Assembly: GCA_018971945.1 (NCBI GenBank)
Contig: JAGWZH010000011.1
Span: 1 to 50,956 of the forward strand
DNA length: 50,956 bases
DNA from: Alphaproteobacteria bacterium
GTDB lineage: Bacteria; Pseudomonadota; Alphaproteobacteria; Caulobacterales; Aquidulcibacteraceae
Direction of reading: 5' to 3'
The notes beneath the pieces are model-generated. The model saw only the letters and a list, made by a program, of their open reading frames with translations. It searched no databases and was not told the DNA's origin. This document shows, one piece after another, positions 8,114-17,182 of this stretch. Numbering within the stretch: position 1 is the first letter of the stretch; each line of letters begins with the position of its first letter. The position numbers and the translations under genes were made by a program.

Positions 8114-9391
8114 TCAGCGCACCGCCGCAGCGCCCAGGCGGGCCTGGTTCAAAGGCGCAGGACGCAAGGTGAAGGTCATCGTCGTAGCCTGCTCCAGGGC
8201 GCTCAAGCCGTCGGGCATAAGCAAGGAAACGGTCTGAACCACCCGCCCCGACCGCACAAGACCTGTGGCCAGATCGACCTCTGCAGTGCTTGTTTCTTCC
8301 ATTTGGAGGTTCACGTCTTGTAGCGCCGAAGCGAGCATCGAGACCATGTCATCGGCGACGGCCGGGGGGAGGTCACGCATGGGAACGGCCGACAGCAGCG
8401 GCGACAAAGCGTCCAAAATCGGGGGTACGCCATTCTGAAGAAGAGTCGTGAGGCTTCGGCTGACCGCGACGGGATCGACGGCGGCGGCGCGGGAGAACCG
8501 CGCGACCCCAGCGCGCCGGTCCAGGCTCTCCAGGGTCACGACGCCGGCCACTCGGAAAGGCTCGGCGCCGAAAGGAAGGGCGGCGACGCTTTCGGTTTGG
8601 ATGGTTTGGCCTTCGGCCAGGGCCAAGCCCTGCACATCTGTGATCGCCAGAATATTGGTCATGCCCGCCAATATGCGGCCATCGATATTGTCCAACAGAA
8701 CGCCCGCCACCGCTTCTACGCCGCCGGCGATCGGGCCGAAAGGCGCCTGGCCAGGGGCGCTGGGCGTACTCGGCGGCAACGCCGGCGCCGCATCGCCTCG
8801 ACCGAGACGACTGCTGGGTACATAGTCAGGCTTTGGCTCGGGGGCGAAGAGCGAACCCCTTCGCTCAGCCTCCGCTTGGAACTGCTGCTGCTCATCCAAA
8901 AATCGCAGAACGCCAGTCACGAGCAGCACCGCGTTCTCCGCTCTTTCGCGCCATTGCGGCCAATTCAACACCTCCACACACGCGCCACGCGCGTCGACGC
9001 GGCACACAATGTCCAAATCCGTCATGAGGCGAAGACCGGCGCTCACGGCCTGATTGAAACCCGGACCTGCGGGGCCAGCCGCCAGCGGGTTAAGCGCAGC
9101 GGCCCCGCCTGCCATGGATTTCAAATCAAAGCCGATGTCTTCGACGGACCACCGCCACACGCCGCCCTGGGGACCCATCTCTTCGATCTCCAGGCCCAGC
9201 GCCAGGGTCATGTCAAAAGAGCCGACGCCGGCGGCGCCGCCGACGGCGTAGCTCATGTCTAGAAGAAAGGTCTGGCCAGGTTGGACCTGAATCGGGATGG
9301 CGTGACCCTGTTGGGCCTTCGCGGGGTTCGCCAGACTGAACACGACAGCAGCCGCCAAAGTCACAGCGGCCATGACAGCGCTCATCTTCAT
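8114..9391 (-). CDS. secreted protein of unknown function inside the leu gene group
   Basis: A 425-residue protein with a clear Sec signal peptide: MKMS, a hydrophobic run of about 18 residues, then NPAKA before QQ (probable signal peptidase I site near residue 27). The mature part looks beta-rich, has one likely disulfide pair in the DIVCRVDARGACVEV segment, and a Pro/Ala-rich linker around residues 190-220 (APALPPSTPSAPGQ) dividing it into two halves. The late segment TAEVDLATGLVRSGR resembles the 'substitute-for-product' style repeats of poorly described DUF6263-like proteins, but I am not confident of that. Its position between leuC and the VOC/leuD genes is unusual. Periplasmic or outer surface. 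Confidence 0.8.
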   Translation of the reverse strand: MKMSAVMAAVTLAAAVVFSLANPAKAQQGHAIPIQVQPGQTFLLDMSYAVGGAAGVGSFDMTLALGLEIEEMGPQGGVWRWSVEDIGFDLKSMAGGAAALNPLAAGPAGPGFNQAVSAGLRLMTDLDIVCRVDARGACVEVLNWPQWRERAENAVLLVTGVLRFLDEQQQFQAEAERRGSLFAPEPKPDYVPSSRLGRGDAAPALPPSTPSAPGQAPFGPIAGGVEAVAGVLLDNIDGRILAGMTNILAITDVQGLALAEGQTIQTESVAALPFGAEPFRVAGVVTLESLDRRAGVARFSRAAAVDPVAVSRSLTTLLQNGVPPILDALSPLLSAVPMRDLPPAVADDMVSMLASALQDVNLQMEETSTAEVDLATGLVRSGRVVQTVSLLMPDGLSALEQATTMTFTLRPAPLNQARLGAAAVR

Positions 9392-9681
9392 GGCTCCCTC
9401 CTCATCGCGCGCGCGACCAGGTCTTTGAATTGTGGCGGCAAGCGGCGCGCGGCGCAGCCCGTCCAGGCGATAGACCCGGCGTCCTCGCGGCCACGACGGC
9501 CGCGCGCGCTTGCCTCATTCCCTGGCGAAGCGCAGCGGCGCTTTTGGGAAAGGCGACGATGGCGCGAGAAACCCAACGCGCGCAGAGATTCAAGATTGCG
9601 CCTCCCATCTTGGCGCCTCCGCCCTCTTCAGCCGCCTTGGAAGCGACGATAGCGTTGAGATAGCAAGTTCGGGCGGGCAAG
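9392..9681. other. gap between leuC and the secreted-protein gene; no convincing gene
   Basis: Minus-strand frames exist here: one of 62 codons (TTG 9576 to 9388) whose TGA overlaps the next gene's ATG, and one (9402-9758) that starts inside leuC. Both are Arg/Ala-rich and resemble GC-rich background. They could be pieces of one decayed gene, but I see no homology to support that. The stretch may simply be leader for the secreted-protein gene. Confidence 0.5.
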
Positions 9682-11097
9682 TCAGCCGCCAGCGCCGGCG
9701 CGGGGGTCGGCGAGACGACCCGCCAGGGCGGACGCTGCGGCGACCAAAGGCGACACAAGATGGGTGCGGGCGCCGCGGCCCTGACGGCCTTCGAAATTGC
9801 GGTTAGAGGTCGAGGCTACGCGTTCGCCGGGAGCGGCGATGTCTGGGTTCATCCCAAGACACATGGAGCAGCCCGGCTCCCGCCACTCGAAGCCCGCATC
9901 GATCAAGACCTGATCGAGGCCTTCTTGCTCGGCCAGCGCGCGCACCAGACCGGAGCCGGGAACCACCATGGCGCGAACGCCCCTGGCGACGCGCTTGCCC
10001 TCGACAAAACGCGCAACCCGCCGCAAGTCTTCGATACGGGAATTCGTGCAAGAACCGATAAAGACACGATCCAAAGGCAAGTCCTGCAGGAACTGACCGG
10101 GTGAAAGACCCATATAGGCGAGCGCTTTGAACGCAGCGGCAGCCTGGATGGGATCGGAGATGTTCTGCGGATCAGGGACCGCGTCTGTGATCGGCGCGAC
10201 TTGATCAGGGCTGGTGCCCCAGGTGACCGTGGGGACGACAGCAGAGGCCTCGATAAGCACCTCACGGTCAAAGACCGCGTCAGGATCAGTTCTCAGAGCG
10301 CGCCAGTAGCGGAGCGCATCGTCCCAGCCACCGCCTTTTGGCGCTCCCGGACGGCCCATAAGATAGGCGAAGGCGACCTCGTCCGGGGCGATCAGCCCAG
10401 CCTTGGCCCCCGCCTCGATCGCCATATTGCAGATCGTCATGCGGCCTTCCATCGTGAGGTCGCGGACGGTCGAGCCGGCGAACTCTATGACATGGCCGGC
10501 GCCACCTGCCGCGCCGATGACGCCGATAACGTGCAGGATGACATCTTTGGCCTCAACGCCTTCGGCCAAAGCGCCCTCGATGCTGATGCGCATGTTTCTC
10601 GCCTTGCGGGCCCGCAAACATTGGGTGGCGAGGACATGCTCGACCTCGCTCGTGCCGACGCCGTGGGCGAGAGCGCCGAAAGCGCCGTGGGTGGCGGTGT
10701 GGCTGTCGCCGCAAACAATGGTCATCCCGGGCTGGGTGCGGCCCTGTTCGGGCCCGACGACGTGGACAATCCCATTGCGGACGTCGCCCATGGGAAAAAA
10801 CTCGACGCCATGTTCGGCCACATTGCGGGCGAGGGTTTCGAGCTGCAATCGGGCCTGGGCGTTTTTGACCCCGGCAAGCCCTTGGGATTGACCTTCGGTA
10901 GGCGTGTTGTGGTCGGCCACCGCCAAGGTGAGATCGGGTCGCCTCACGCGCCGGTTCGCCGCCTTGAGCCCAGCAAAAGCCTGTGGGGTGGTGACTTCGT
11001 GGATCAGGTGGAGATCAATATAGAGAAGCGACGCCCCGTCAGGCTCGCAGGCGACCACATGGGCATCCCAGATTTTGTCATAAAGCGTTTTAGCCAT
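9682..11097 (-). CDS. leuC: 3-isopropylmalate dehydratase large subunit
   Basis: Aconitase-family subunit holding the 4Fe-4S cluster for isopropylmalate isomerisation. The 471-residue protein shows [18 protein letters not shown] near the N-terminus, [30 protein letters not shown], and the three cluster cysteines in [13 protein letters not shown] and [10 protein letters not shown]. Length is normal. It is the first gene of the leu group; its upstream region (11098-11354) contains the 9-bp tandem repeat at 11163-11216, which in the mRNA sense is G-rich. dapF ends 257 bp upstream on the same strand, so either read-through or a promoter in that gap drives it. Confidence 0.97.
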   Translation of the reverse strand: MAKTLYDKIWDAHVVACEPDGASLLYIDLHLIHEVTTPQAFAGLKAANRRVRRPDLTLAVADHNTPTEGQSQGLAGVKNAQARLQLETLARNVAEHGVEFFPMGDVRNGIVHVVGPEQGRTQPGMTIVCGDSHTATHGAFGALAHGVGTSEVEHVLATQCLRARKARNMRISIEGALAEGVEAKDVILHVIGVIGAAGGAGHVIEFAGSTVRDLTMEGRMTICNMAIEAGAKAGLIAPDEVAFAYLMGRPGAPKGGGWDDALRYWRALRTDPDAVFDREVLIEASAVVPTVTWGTSPDQVAPITDAVPDPQNISDPIQAAAAFKALAYMGLSPGQFLQDLPLDRVFIGSCTNSRIEDLRRVARFVEGKRVARGVRAMVVPGSGLVRALAEQEGLDQVLIDAGFEWREPGCSMCLGMNPDIAAPGERVASTSNRNFEGRQGRGARTHLVSPLVAAASALAGRLADPRAGAGG

Positions 11098-11162
11098 AGC
11101 GGTGTTTAGCGGCCTCGGCCGCTTCGCCGCAACCCAGGCTTTTCGGCAGGGCCCGCGGCGCC

Positions 11163-11216
11163 TTGACCACCCTGACCACCCTGACCACCCTGACCGCCCT
11201 GACCGCCCTGACCGCC
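11163..11216. repeat. tandem repeat, 9-bp unit, six copies, in the leuC leader
   Basis: Six head-to-tail 9-mers: TTGACCACC once, CTGACCACC twice, then CTGACCGCC three times. On the leuC-coding (minus) strand this gives five GGG tracts, each separated by 6 nt (tracts at 11170, 11179, 11188, 11197, 11206), matching the G3-N(1-7) rule for a G-quadruplex. It starts 66 bp upstream of the leuC start codon and 139 bp after dapF. Confidence 0.95.
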
Positions 11217-11354
11217 GCGCGCGGGGCGCGCGCGGTCCGGATGCGGGGGCGCCAGGAGGCCCCTCAGGTCGGGGCGAGGCCCGTCCTCGCGTCGCAGCCC
11301 AAGCCTGCCTGTAGCGCTCTCGCTGCGAGCCGGCCTCTTCTGCGCCAAGCGTTT

Positions 11355-12200
11355 TTATTCGTCTCTTCTCGGGATCTTAGGGAGATCGCCCATCCGCTCC
11401 AGGGCGACAGGGCCGGTCATGCGGACGCGGTCGTCGGCGCCCCACTCAATCAGGAGTTCGCCGCCATCGACCTCGACTGCAACAGAACGGTCGACGAGAC
11501 CACGACGGCAGGCGTTGACCACCGCGGCGCATGCGCCCGTGCCGCAGGCTTTGGTGAGCCCCGCGCCGCGCTCATAGACCCGCAGGCGCATCCGATCGGG
11601 GCCTTTGATCTCAGCGAAGCCGACATTGACGCCCTCGGGGAACAAGGCCTCGTTGGCTTGGACGCGCTTGCCCAAAAGCCGCGCCGGCAGGCTTTCGACG
11701 GCCTCCACAAAGAACGTGACGTGCGGGTTGCCCATGTTGCAGGCCGCAGGTTTGGCAATCGTCACAAGCCCCGCATCGATGGTGAGATCGATGGCGGTCG
11801 TGTCCATTGGGCGGGAGATGGGCACTTCTTCCCACTTCAGCAGCGGCGAACCCATGTCCACAGCGATCCCACCTCCAGGGGCGGCCGACGCATGCAAAAG
11901 GCCCGCCCGGGTTTCGATCTTGACGCCGCTCTTTGAGGCCCCCTCCTCCATTAAAATCCAACCGACGCAGCGCGCGGCGTTTCCGCAGGCCGACACCTCT
12001 CCGCCATCGGCGTTCCAGATGCGCATGAACACGTCGCCGCGAATAGAGCGTTCTAAGGCGATGACCTGGTCGCAGCCTGCGCCGGAGGCGCGATCGGCTA
12101 TGGCCTGCGCCTGCTCGGGACTAAGCTGCAGGGCCCCGGCGGCGCGGGCGTCCAATACGACGAAGTCGTTGCCGCAGCCGTTCATTTTGAAATACTTCAT
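11355..12200 (-). CDS. dapF: diaminopimelate epimerase
   Basis: Converts LL- to meso-diaminopimelate for lysine and peptidoglycan, by a two-base cysteine mechanism. The 281-residue protein begins [19 protein letters not shown] and has both catalytic cysteines, in SACGNAARC and [11 protein letters not shown]. Length is typical. The start ATG is directly preceded by a 216-bp divergent region shared with the peptidase lipoprotein gene; there a GTTTTAAAAC palindrome (12237-12246) with a TTGCGC about 16 nt upstream (on the minus strand) could serve as a weak sigma-70 promoter. In many alphaproteobacteria dapF adjoins mtaB and ftsY; here they are 12 kb apart. Confidence 0.97.
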   Translation of the reverse strand: MKYFKMNGCGNDFVVLDARAAGALQLSPEQAQAIADRASGAGCDQVIALERSIRGDVFMRIWNADGGEVSACGNAARCVGWILMEEGASKSGVKIETRAGLLHASAAPGGGIAVDMGSPLLKWEEVPISRPMDTTAIDLTIDAGLVTIAKPAACNMGNPHVTFFVEAVESLPARLLGKRVQANEALFPEGVNVGFAEIKGPDRMRLRVYERGAGLTKACGTGACAAVVNACRRGLVDRSVAVEVDGGELLIEWGADDRVRMTGPVALERMGDLPKIPRRDE

Positions 12201-12416
12201 CGCCTGTCCGTCGTCAGCGCCCTGCCGCGAAGCTAGGTTTTAAAACGCGGACCGCGGCGCGCAAGCCTTTAGCCTTACCCATGCGACGTTAAAGATCCGC
12301 CCCTTGGACCGCACGCCTTCTCCTGCGCAGGGCCTCCTCTTGGCGGGAGCCTGCGCTTCTGCTTGTGTGGCCCCTGGCCCGCCCATCGCGTTTCCGGGTC
12401 ATCTTGGAGGACGTCC

Positions 12417-14564
12417 ATGCGGCTAGCCGCGCTCTTTCTGGGTCTCGCAGGGATCTCTCTTGCGGCCTGCGCCACACTTCCGGAGCCTGACTTGACCTTG
12501 ACCGCGACGAACGACCCCTACGCCTGGATGGAAGAGGTGGAGGGCGAAGAGGCCCTTGCTTGGGTGCGGAGGCAAAACGCAAGGACCCTGCCGATCCTGG
12601 AGAGCGATCCGCGCTATGCGCCGCTTCTGGCGGACGCATCCGCGATCGTCAATAATCGGGAGCGCCTGCCTCTTGGCAGCCTCCGGGGCGGCTATCTTTA
12701 CAATTTTTGGCAAGATGAGACCAATGTCCGCGGCCTGATGCGGCGGAGCCCGATCGGGGCCTATGCGGCGGGGACCCCGGTCTGGGAAACCGTCTTGGAT
12801 GTGGACGCCCTGGCGGCGGCGGAGAACGCCAATTGGGTTTTCAAAGGCTGGACCTGCGAGCCGGAATCCGGCACCCGATGCATGGTTTCTTTGTCCGATG
12901 GGGGGCTCGACGCCACGACTTGGCGGGAGTTCGACATCGCGACCCGCCAATTCGTGGCGGACGGGTTCGTTGCTCCGGAAGCGAAATCGAGCATCGAATG
13001 GATGGATGGGGACACACTCCTGGTGGGGACCGATTGGGGGCCCGGCAGCCTGACCGAAAGCGGTTACGCCATGGAGATCCGCGCCTGGGATCGGGGCTCG
13101 CCCTTGAGCGCAGCGCGGTCGCTTTTGACGGGCCAACCGAGCGATGTCGGCGTCTTTGTCGGCGCTCTTGAAGGGGAAGACGGGACCCGCGCGGCGATCG
13201 CGGTCCGGGCGGACACATTCTTCACCAACAGCATCTGGCGGTTAGACCAGGCCGAGCCAGCCGCCTTCACGCTGCCGCCGATGTCTTCTGTGGTCGGGTT
13301 GCACAAGGGCCAGGTTCTGTTCACCCTGCAGCAGGCTTGGACCCCCCCCGGCGCGGCCGCGGAGATACCACAAGGCGCGCTCGCGGCGATGCCGTTGGAT
13401 CAAGCGACAGGGTCTGCGCCGACGGTGACCTTGATTTACGGCCCTGGCCCGCGGGACAGCATCGAGGGGATTGGGGTGACCCGGGATGCGGTGCTGGTGG
13501 CGGCCTATTCGAACGTCCGGGGCCGGCTGCTGCGTTTCTCGTTCGACGGCCGCGGCTGGATGGAGAGCGAAATCGAGATGCCTGCGAATGGGGCGATCGG
13601 CATCGTCACATCCGACGTGCGCGAGCCGAACGCTTATGTGGTGTTTGAAGACTTCCTGAACCCCTCGACCCTTTATGAGGTCGACGCACGGGCGGGCGCG
13701 GCGCGGCGCGTTCGGTCCTTGCCGCCCCTGTTCGACGCGTCCCCTTATGTATCGGAACAATTCGAAGCCGTGAGCGCGGACGGCACACGGGTCCCCTATT
13801 TTCTCATCAGGCGCGCTGATTTGCCGTTCAACGGCGACACCCCCACCCTGCTCTATGGCTATGGCGGGTTCCAGGTCTCGATGACGCCCTCCTATGCGCC
13901 GAATGTCGGAAGGCTCTGGCTGGATCGGGGCGGGGCCTATGTTCTCGCCAATATCCGCGGCGGGGGCGAGTTCGGCCCTGCTTGGCACCAAGCCGGGCTG
14001 ACGACCAACAGGCAGGTGATTTATGATGACTTCATCGCCGTGGCGGAGGACCTTATCGAAAGGCGAGTCACAAATCCGCGGCGCCTGGGAATCATGGGGG
14101 GCTCCAACGGAGGCCTTCTCATGGGCGTGATGCTCACCCAACGGCCGGATTTGTTCCGGGCGGCCGTCGTGCAGGTGCCGCTTCTGGATATGGTCGGCTT
14201 TGCTGAGGACAACATGCTGGCGGGCGCCTCCTGGGTCGCGGAGTATGGCGATCCGCGTTTGCAAGAGGACGGGACGCCCGTGGCGCCGGATCAGCGCGCG
14301 TTTCTGGTCCGATTGTCGCCCTATCACAATCTCGATCCTGCCGCGGCGGCCTCCGTCGCGCCGTTCTTTGTGACCTCAACCAAGGATGACCGGGTGCACC
14401 CGGCGCACGCGCGAAAGACGGCGGCCCGGCTCGAGGCCGCAGGCTCGCCTTATTATTACTACGAAAACATCGATGGGGGGCACTCCGCGGCGGCGAACCT
14501 GCAAGAGGCGGCGCGGCGGCGTGCGCTGGAATACACCTATCTGGCCCAGCGGCTGATGGATTAG
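12417..14564 (+). CDS. prolyl oligopeptidase family (S9A) lipoprotein
   Basis: A 715-residue serine peptidase with an N-terminal lipoprotein signal (hydrophobic run ending ISLAAC, lipobox Cys18), so probably membrane-tethered in the periplasm. An N-terminal YAWMEEVEGEEALAWVRRQN segment and a beta-propeller region precede the alpha/beta-hydrolase domain. The catalytic triad is visible: Ser563 in MGGSNGGLLMG, Asp657/658 in TKDDRVHPAHARK and His689 in DGGHSAA. Such enzymes cleave short peptides after proline. I chose the ATG at 12417 because TTGGAGG lies just upstream and it places the signal peptide at the terminus. A symporter gene follows after 9 bp, suggesting linked peptide breakdown and amino-acid uptake. 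Confidence 0.95.
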   Translation: MRLAALFLGLAGISLAACATLPEPDLTLTATNDPYAWMEEVEGEEALAWVRRQNARTLPILESDPRYAPLLADASAIVNNRERLPLGSLRGGYLYNFWQDETNVRGLMRRSPIGAYAAGTPVWETVLDVDALAAAENANWVFKGWTCEPESGTRCMVSLSDGGLDATTWREFDIATRQFVADGFVAPEAKSSIEWMDGDTLLVGTDWGPGSLTESGYAMEIRAWDRGSPLSAARSLLTGQPSDVGVFVGALEGEDGTRAAIAVRADTFFTNSIWRLDQAEPAAFTLPPMSSVVGLHKGQVLFTLQQAWTPPGAAAEIPQGALAAMPLDQATGSAPTVTLIYGPGPRDSIEGIGVTRDAVLVAAYSNVRGRLLRFSFDGRGWMESEIEMPANGAIGIVTSDVREPNAYVVFEDFLNPSTLYEVDARAGAARRVRSLPPLFDASPYVSEQFEAVSADGTRVPYFLIRRADLPFNGDTPTLLYGYGGFQVSMTPSYAPNVGRLWLDRGGAYVLANIRGGGEFGPAWHQAGLTTNRQVIYDDFIAVAEDLIERRVTNPRRLGIMGGSNGGLLMGVMLTQRPDLFRAAVVQVPLLDMVGFAEDNMLAGASWVAEYGDPRLQEDGTPVAPDQRAFLVRLSPYHNLDPAAAASVAPFFVTSTKDDRVHPAHARKTAARLEAAGSPYYYYENIDGGHSAAANLQEAARRRALEYTYLAQRLMD

Positions 14565-14573
14565 GGGCGCGAG

Positions 14574-15866
14574 ATGGGCTGGTGGTTCAAAATCCCGCTA
14601 TGGGTGCGGATCCTTGGGGCGATGGCTTTCGGCGTGGGCCTCGGCTTCGCCCTCCGTCCCGACAGCGGGATTAGTTTGAGGATCGATCCACAAGCGACGA
14701 CCGACGCACTCAAGCTGATCGGAGACGCGTTTGTCCGGCTGATCCGGATGTTGGCGGCGCCCTTGATTTTCGTCTCGGTGACAGCGGCCGTGGTCTCGAT
14801 CGGGGATTTGGGCAAGCTTGGCAAGAGCGGGGCCAAAGTGGCGGCCCTCTATATTCCGTCGGGGCTGCTCGCAGCTTGTCTCGGCATTGCGCTCGGCGTG
14901 CTTCTTCAGCCTGGCGTGGGGCCAGAGCTGGTCGCCACCGGGACGCCTCCGGCGCCGGCGGAGCCTTTGACAGCGCGTTCGATCATGGAAGACATCATTC
15001 CTGCGAATCCTGTCCAGGCTCTGGCGAACGGCGACATGCTGAGCGTCATCCTGTTCGCCCTGCTCTTCGGCGTCGGACTTCTGGGAGCAGGCCAAGCCTC
15101 GGAAGCGGCGGCCAAGGCCATTGATGGGGCCGCCCATGCTTTCATCAAGCTGACCGGCTACATCATGGAGCTTGCGCCGCTCGGGGCGTTCGCGCTGATG
15201 ACTTGGGTGGTTGCGCAACTGGGCGCGGAGGCGCTGTGGCGGCTCGCCGCGCTGATTGGTTGTGTCTATCTGGGCTGCGTCCTTTACGCGGTGGTGGTTT
15301 ATGGCGCGTTCCTGCGGTTCGCGGTCAATGTGCCGGTCATCCCGTTTTTTCGGGGCATGCTGGAACCTATGGCGGTCGCCTACGCCACGTCTTCTTCAAA
15401 CGCGACCTTGCCAGTGACCATGAGGGCGATGATCCACAGGCTCGGCGTCTCTCGACGCATGAGCGCCTTCGTGTCCTCTCTGGGCGCCACGGTCAATATG
15501 GACGGCACGGCGATGTATCTAGCCCTGCTCGCAGTGTTCGGGGCGCAGATGTTCGGGGTTGAGCTCTCGACCGCGCAATACGCCGCGATCGCAATCACCG
15601 CTTCTTTGGGCGCCATCGGCGCCGCGGGGATCCCTGGAGGCTCAATTGTGTTCATGCCCATCGTCTTCGGCGCCGTGGGCGTGCCGCTGGAGGTGATCGC
15701 CATTGTCCTGGGCGTGGACCGCCTTATGGACATGATGCGGACGGTCCTCAACGTGGTCGGGGACTCCGTGGCCGCCGTCGCTGTCGCCAAATGGGAGGGC
15801 GAGCTGGACATTGCGGCTTATCGCGCCAATAAGCGGTCAGAGGGGGCGTTTGAGGGGGCGGCATGA
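14574..15866 (+). CDS. dicarboxylate/amino acid:cation symporter (DAACS family)
   Basis: A 430-residue inner-membrane symporter of the glutamate/dicarboxylate (GltP/DctA) fold. Diagnostic elements are the serine-rich HP1 loop YATSSSNATLPVTM and the transmembrane-7 motif NMDGTAMY, which lines the substrate and cation sites; several hydrophobic helices surround them, and IPGGSIVFMPIVF corresponds to HP2. It would import acidic or neutral amino acids or C4-dicarboxylates with Na+ or H+; which one is not readable. It follows the prolyl oligopeptidase by 9 bp and overlaps the next small membrane gene by 4 bp (ATGA), so the three form an apparent operon. Confidence 0.94.
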   Translation: MGWWFKIPLWVRILGAMAFGVGLGFALRPDSGISLRIDPQATTDALKLIGDAFVRLIRMLAAPLIFVSVTAAVVSIGDLGKLGKSGAKVAALYIPSGLLAACLGIALGVLLQPGVGPELVATGTPPAPAEPLTARSIMEDIIPANPVQALANGDMLSVILFALLFGVGLLGAGQASEAAAKAIDGAAHAFIKLTGYIMELAPLGAFALMTWVVAQLGAEALWRLAALIGCVYLGCVLYAVVVYGAFLRFAVNVPVIPFFRGMLEPMAVAYATSSSNATLPVTMRAMIHRLGVSRRMSAFVSSLGATVNMDGTAMYLALLAVFGAQMFGVELSTAQYAAIAITASLGAIGAAGIPGGSIVFMPIVFGAVGVPLEVIAIVLGVDRLMDMMRTVLNVVGDSVAAVAVAKWEGELDIAAYRANKRSEGAFEGAA

Positions 15867-16213
15867 GCTTGTTGCGCGCGCTAACGGCGATTTTGGGCAT
15901 TGGCTTGGCGGGCCTTATCGTCTGGGCGATCTTTTTCTCGGGCTCCAGCAGCGAGGGCCTGCACGGCGATATCTGGCAACAGGGAGGCGTGATCCTCACT
16001 CTCCCCTGGGGACAGGTGGCGATGGCGGACCTCTATGTGGGGTTTGTGCTGTTTGCGGTCGTTATCGGCTTGACGGAGAAATCTTGGGTGTCGGCCGCTT
16101 TTTGGATAGCGCCGCTGTTCTTCTTGGGCAATGTTTGGTCGGCGGTCTGGCTCGTCGTGCGGCTGCCAGACTTAGCGGCGAGGCTTAGTCGTCCCGACTG
16201 GCCGACCTCTTAA
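15863..16213 (+). CDS. DUF1475-like small membrane protein
   Basis: A 116-residue protein with about three hydrophobic segments (residues 5-27, 57-72 and 78-100). The middle segment LPWGQVAMADLYVGFVLFAVVI followed by E-K-S-W and a third helix with a glycine-asparagine (FLGNVWSAVWLVVRL) resembles bacterial DUF1475 proteins, which have no assigned role; recognition is by pattern. The start overlaps the symporter stop by 4 bp. Its TAA stop shares bases with the stop of the convergent oxyR gene (16210-16213), so the two genes end on each other. No function assigned. Confidence 0.7.
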   Translation: MSLLRALTAILGIGLAGLIVWAIFFSGSSSEGLHGDIWQQGGVILTLPWGQVAMADLYVGFVLFAVVIGLTEKSWVSAAFWIAPLFFLGNVWSAVWLVVRLPDLAARLSRPDWPTS

Positions 16214-17148
16214 GCTTTCCCCCTCGTCATCAGGCAGTGTCGCAAGGCTTCTGCGAGAAGCCCTGCATCGGCCCTGCGCGGACCGCCCTTGCGCCAGGCC
16301 ATGCCGAGGGTTCGCCCCATGACGGGTTCGTTGAAAGCCTGGAGCACGACAGCCGCCCCACCCGTCACCCCGCCCTCCACCGCAAGCCGAGGCGCCAAGG
16401 TGACGCCAAGGCCGCCGCCGACCAGCTGAACCAACGTGTGAAGGCTCGCCGCAGAAAAGTCCGGCTTGGCTTGGCCGGGTACGCCAGCTCGGCAAAGGCT
16501 GAGGACATGGTCTCTCAGGCAGTGACCGTCTTCCAAGAGCAGGAGCTCGTCAGTCGGGATGTTTTCGGGCGTCAGATCGTTCCGGCCGCAGAGCTTATGT
16601 CCAGGCGGCAACGCCAGCAGGAACTCGTCCTCAGCAAACGGCATCGTCTCCACGCCCGCCGCCTCGTAAGGCAAAGCGATCACGGCGGCGTCCAGCGTGC
16701 GCGCGCGCAGGCCTTCGACCAAGCGTGGGGTCAAGTCCTCTCGCAGTTGCAGTTTCAGACCGGGAAAACGCTGGCGAAGGAGCGGCAAAGCTCGGGGCAG
16801 CAGGAACGGGGCGATGGTGGGGATCGCGCCCAGGCGGAACGGCCCCGTCAATGGGGCGGAAGCGCCTCGAACGGCGCGGGCCAGCTCTTCCACTTCCGTC
16901 AGGATGCGCATCGCTCGGGCCGCCGCCTCCTCGCCGGACGAAGTCAAGGCAACGCCGGCTCGACCACGCTCCACAAGGCGCACGCCGAGCGTCGCCTCAA
17001 GCTCCTTGACGCCCGCGGAAAGCGTGGGCTGGGTCACGCCGACCGCGTCGGCTGCCTTAATGAACCCGCCATGGGCCGCAAGGGCGGCCAAGAATTGCAG
17101 CTGGCGCAAAGTGGGCAAGCCCGAAGCAGGCGGCGATGCTTTGTTCAT
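16210..17148 (-). CDS. oxyR: OxyR-type LysR regulator
   Basis: A 312-residue LysR-family regulator. The N-terminal helix-turn-helix (residues about 14-70) includes FIKAADAVGVTQPTLSAGVKEL, and the rest is the periplasmic-binding-like effector domain. It contains LLLEDGHCLRDHVLSLC, in which Cys210 and Cys219 are nine residues apart, exactly as the peroxide-sensing pair Cys199/Cys208 of OxyR. So it is very likely a disulfide switch activating peroxide-defence genes. No katG, ahpC or similar target is adjacent. The upstream region offers a strong promoter so close to the ATG that the mRNA may be leaderless; there is no Shine-Dalgarno sequence. Confidence 0.93.
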   Translation of the reverse strand: MNKASPPASGLPTLRQLQFLAALAAHGGFIKAADAVGVTQPTLSAGVKELEATLGVRLVERGRAGVALTSSGEEAAARAMRILTEVEELARAVRGASAPLTGPFRLGAIPTIAPFLLPRALPLLRQRFPGLKLQLREDLTPRLVEGLRARTLDAAVIALPYEAAGVETMPFAEDEFLLALPPGHKLCGRNDLTPENIPTDELLLLEDGHCLRDHVLSLCRAGVPGQAKPDFSAASLHTLVQLVGGGLGVTLAPRLAVEGGVTGGAAVVLQAFNEPVMGRTLGMAWRKGGPRRADAGLLAEALRHCLMTRGKA

Positions 17149-17154
17149 AGGACG

Positions 17155-17182
17155 AATCTATTCGAAATAAGCCCGATATCAA
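17155..17182 (-). promoter_or_regulatory. predicted sigma-70 promoter of oxyR, overlapping a GANTC site
   Basis: On the minus strand: TTGATA (17182-17177), 16-nt spacer, TAGATT (17160-17155). The -10 ends only 6 nt before the oxyR ATG, so transcription would begin at or next to the start codon. A GAATC site (17154-17158), the CcrM methylation target in Caulobacter-like bacteria, overlaps the -10. Confidence 0.5.

Noticed and set aside
9388-9758. Two minus-strand frames that could be one frameshifted gene between leuC and the secreted-protein gene
   Set aside because: No residue pattern suggests a protein family across the junction; low-complexity Arg/Ala content fits background.
11106-11348. 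Minus-strand 80-codon frame encoding GGQ repeats before leuC
   Set aside because: TTG start, no homology-like sequence; the repeats are a by-product of the 9-bp array. Few Leu codons, so not a leucine leader peptide.
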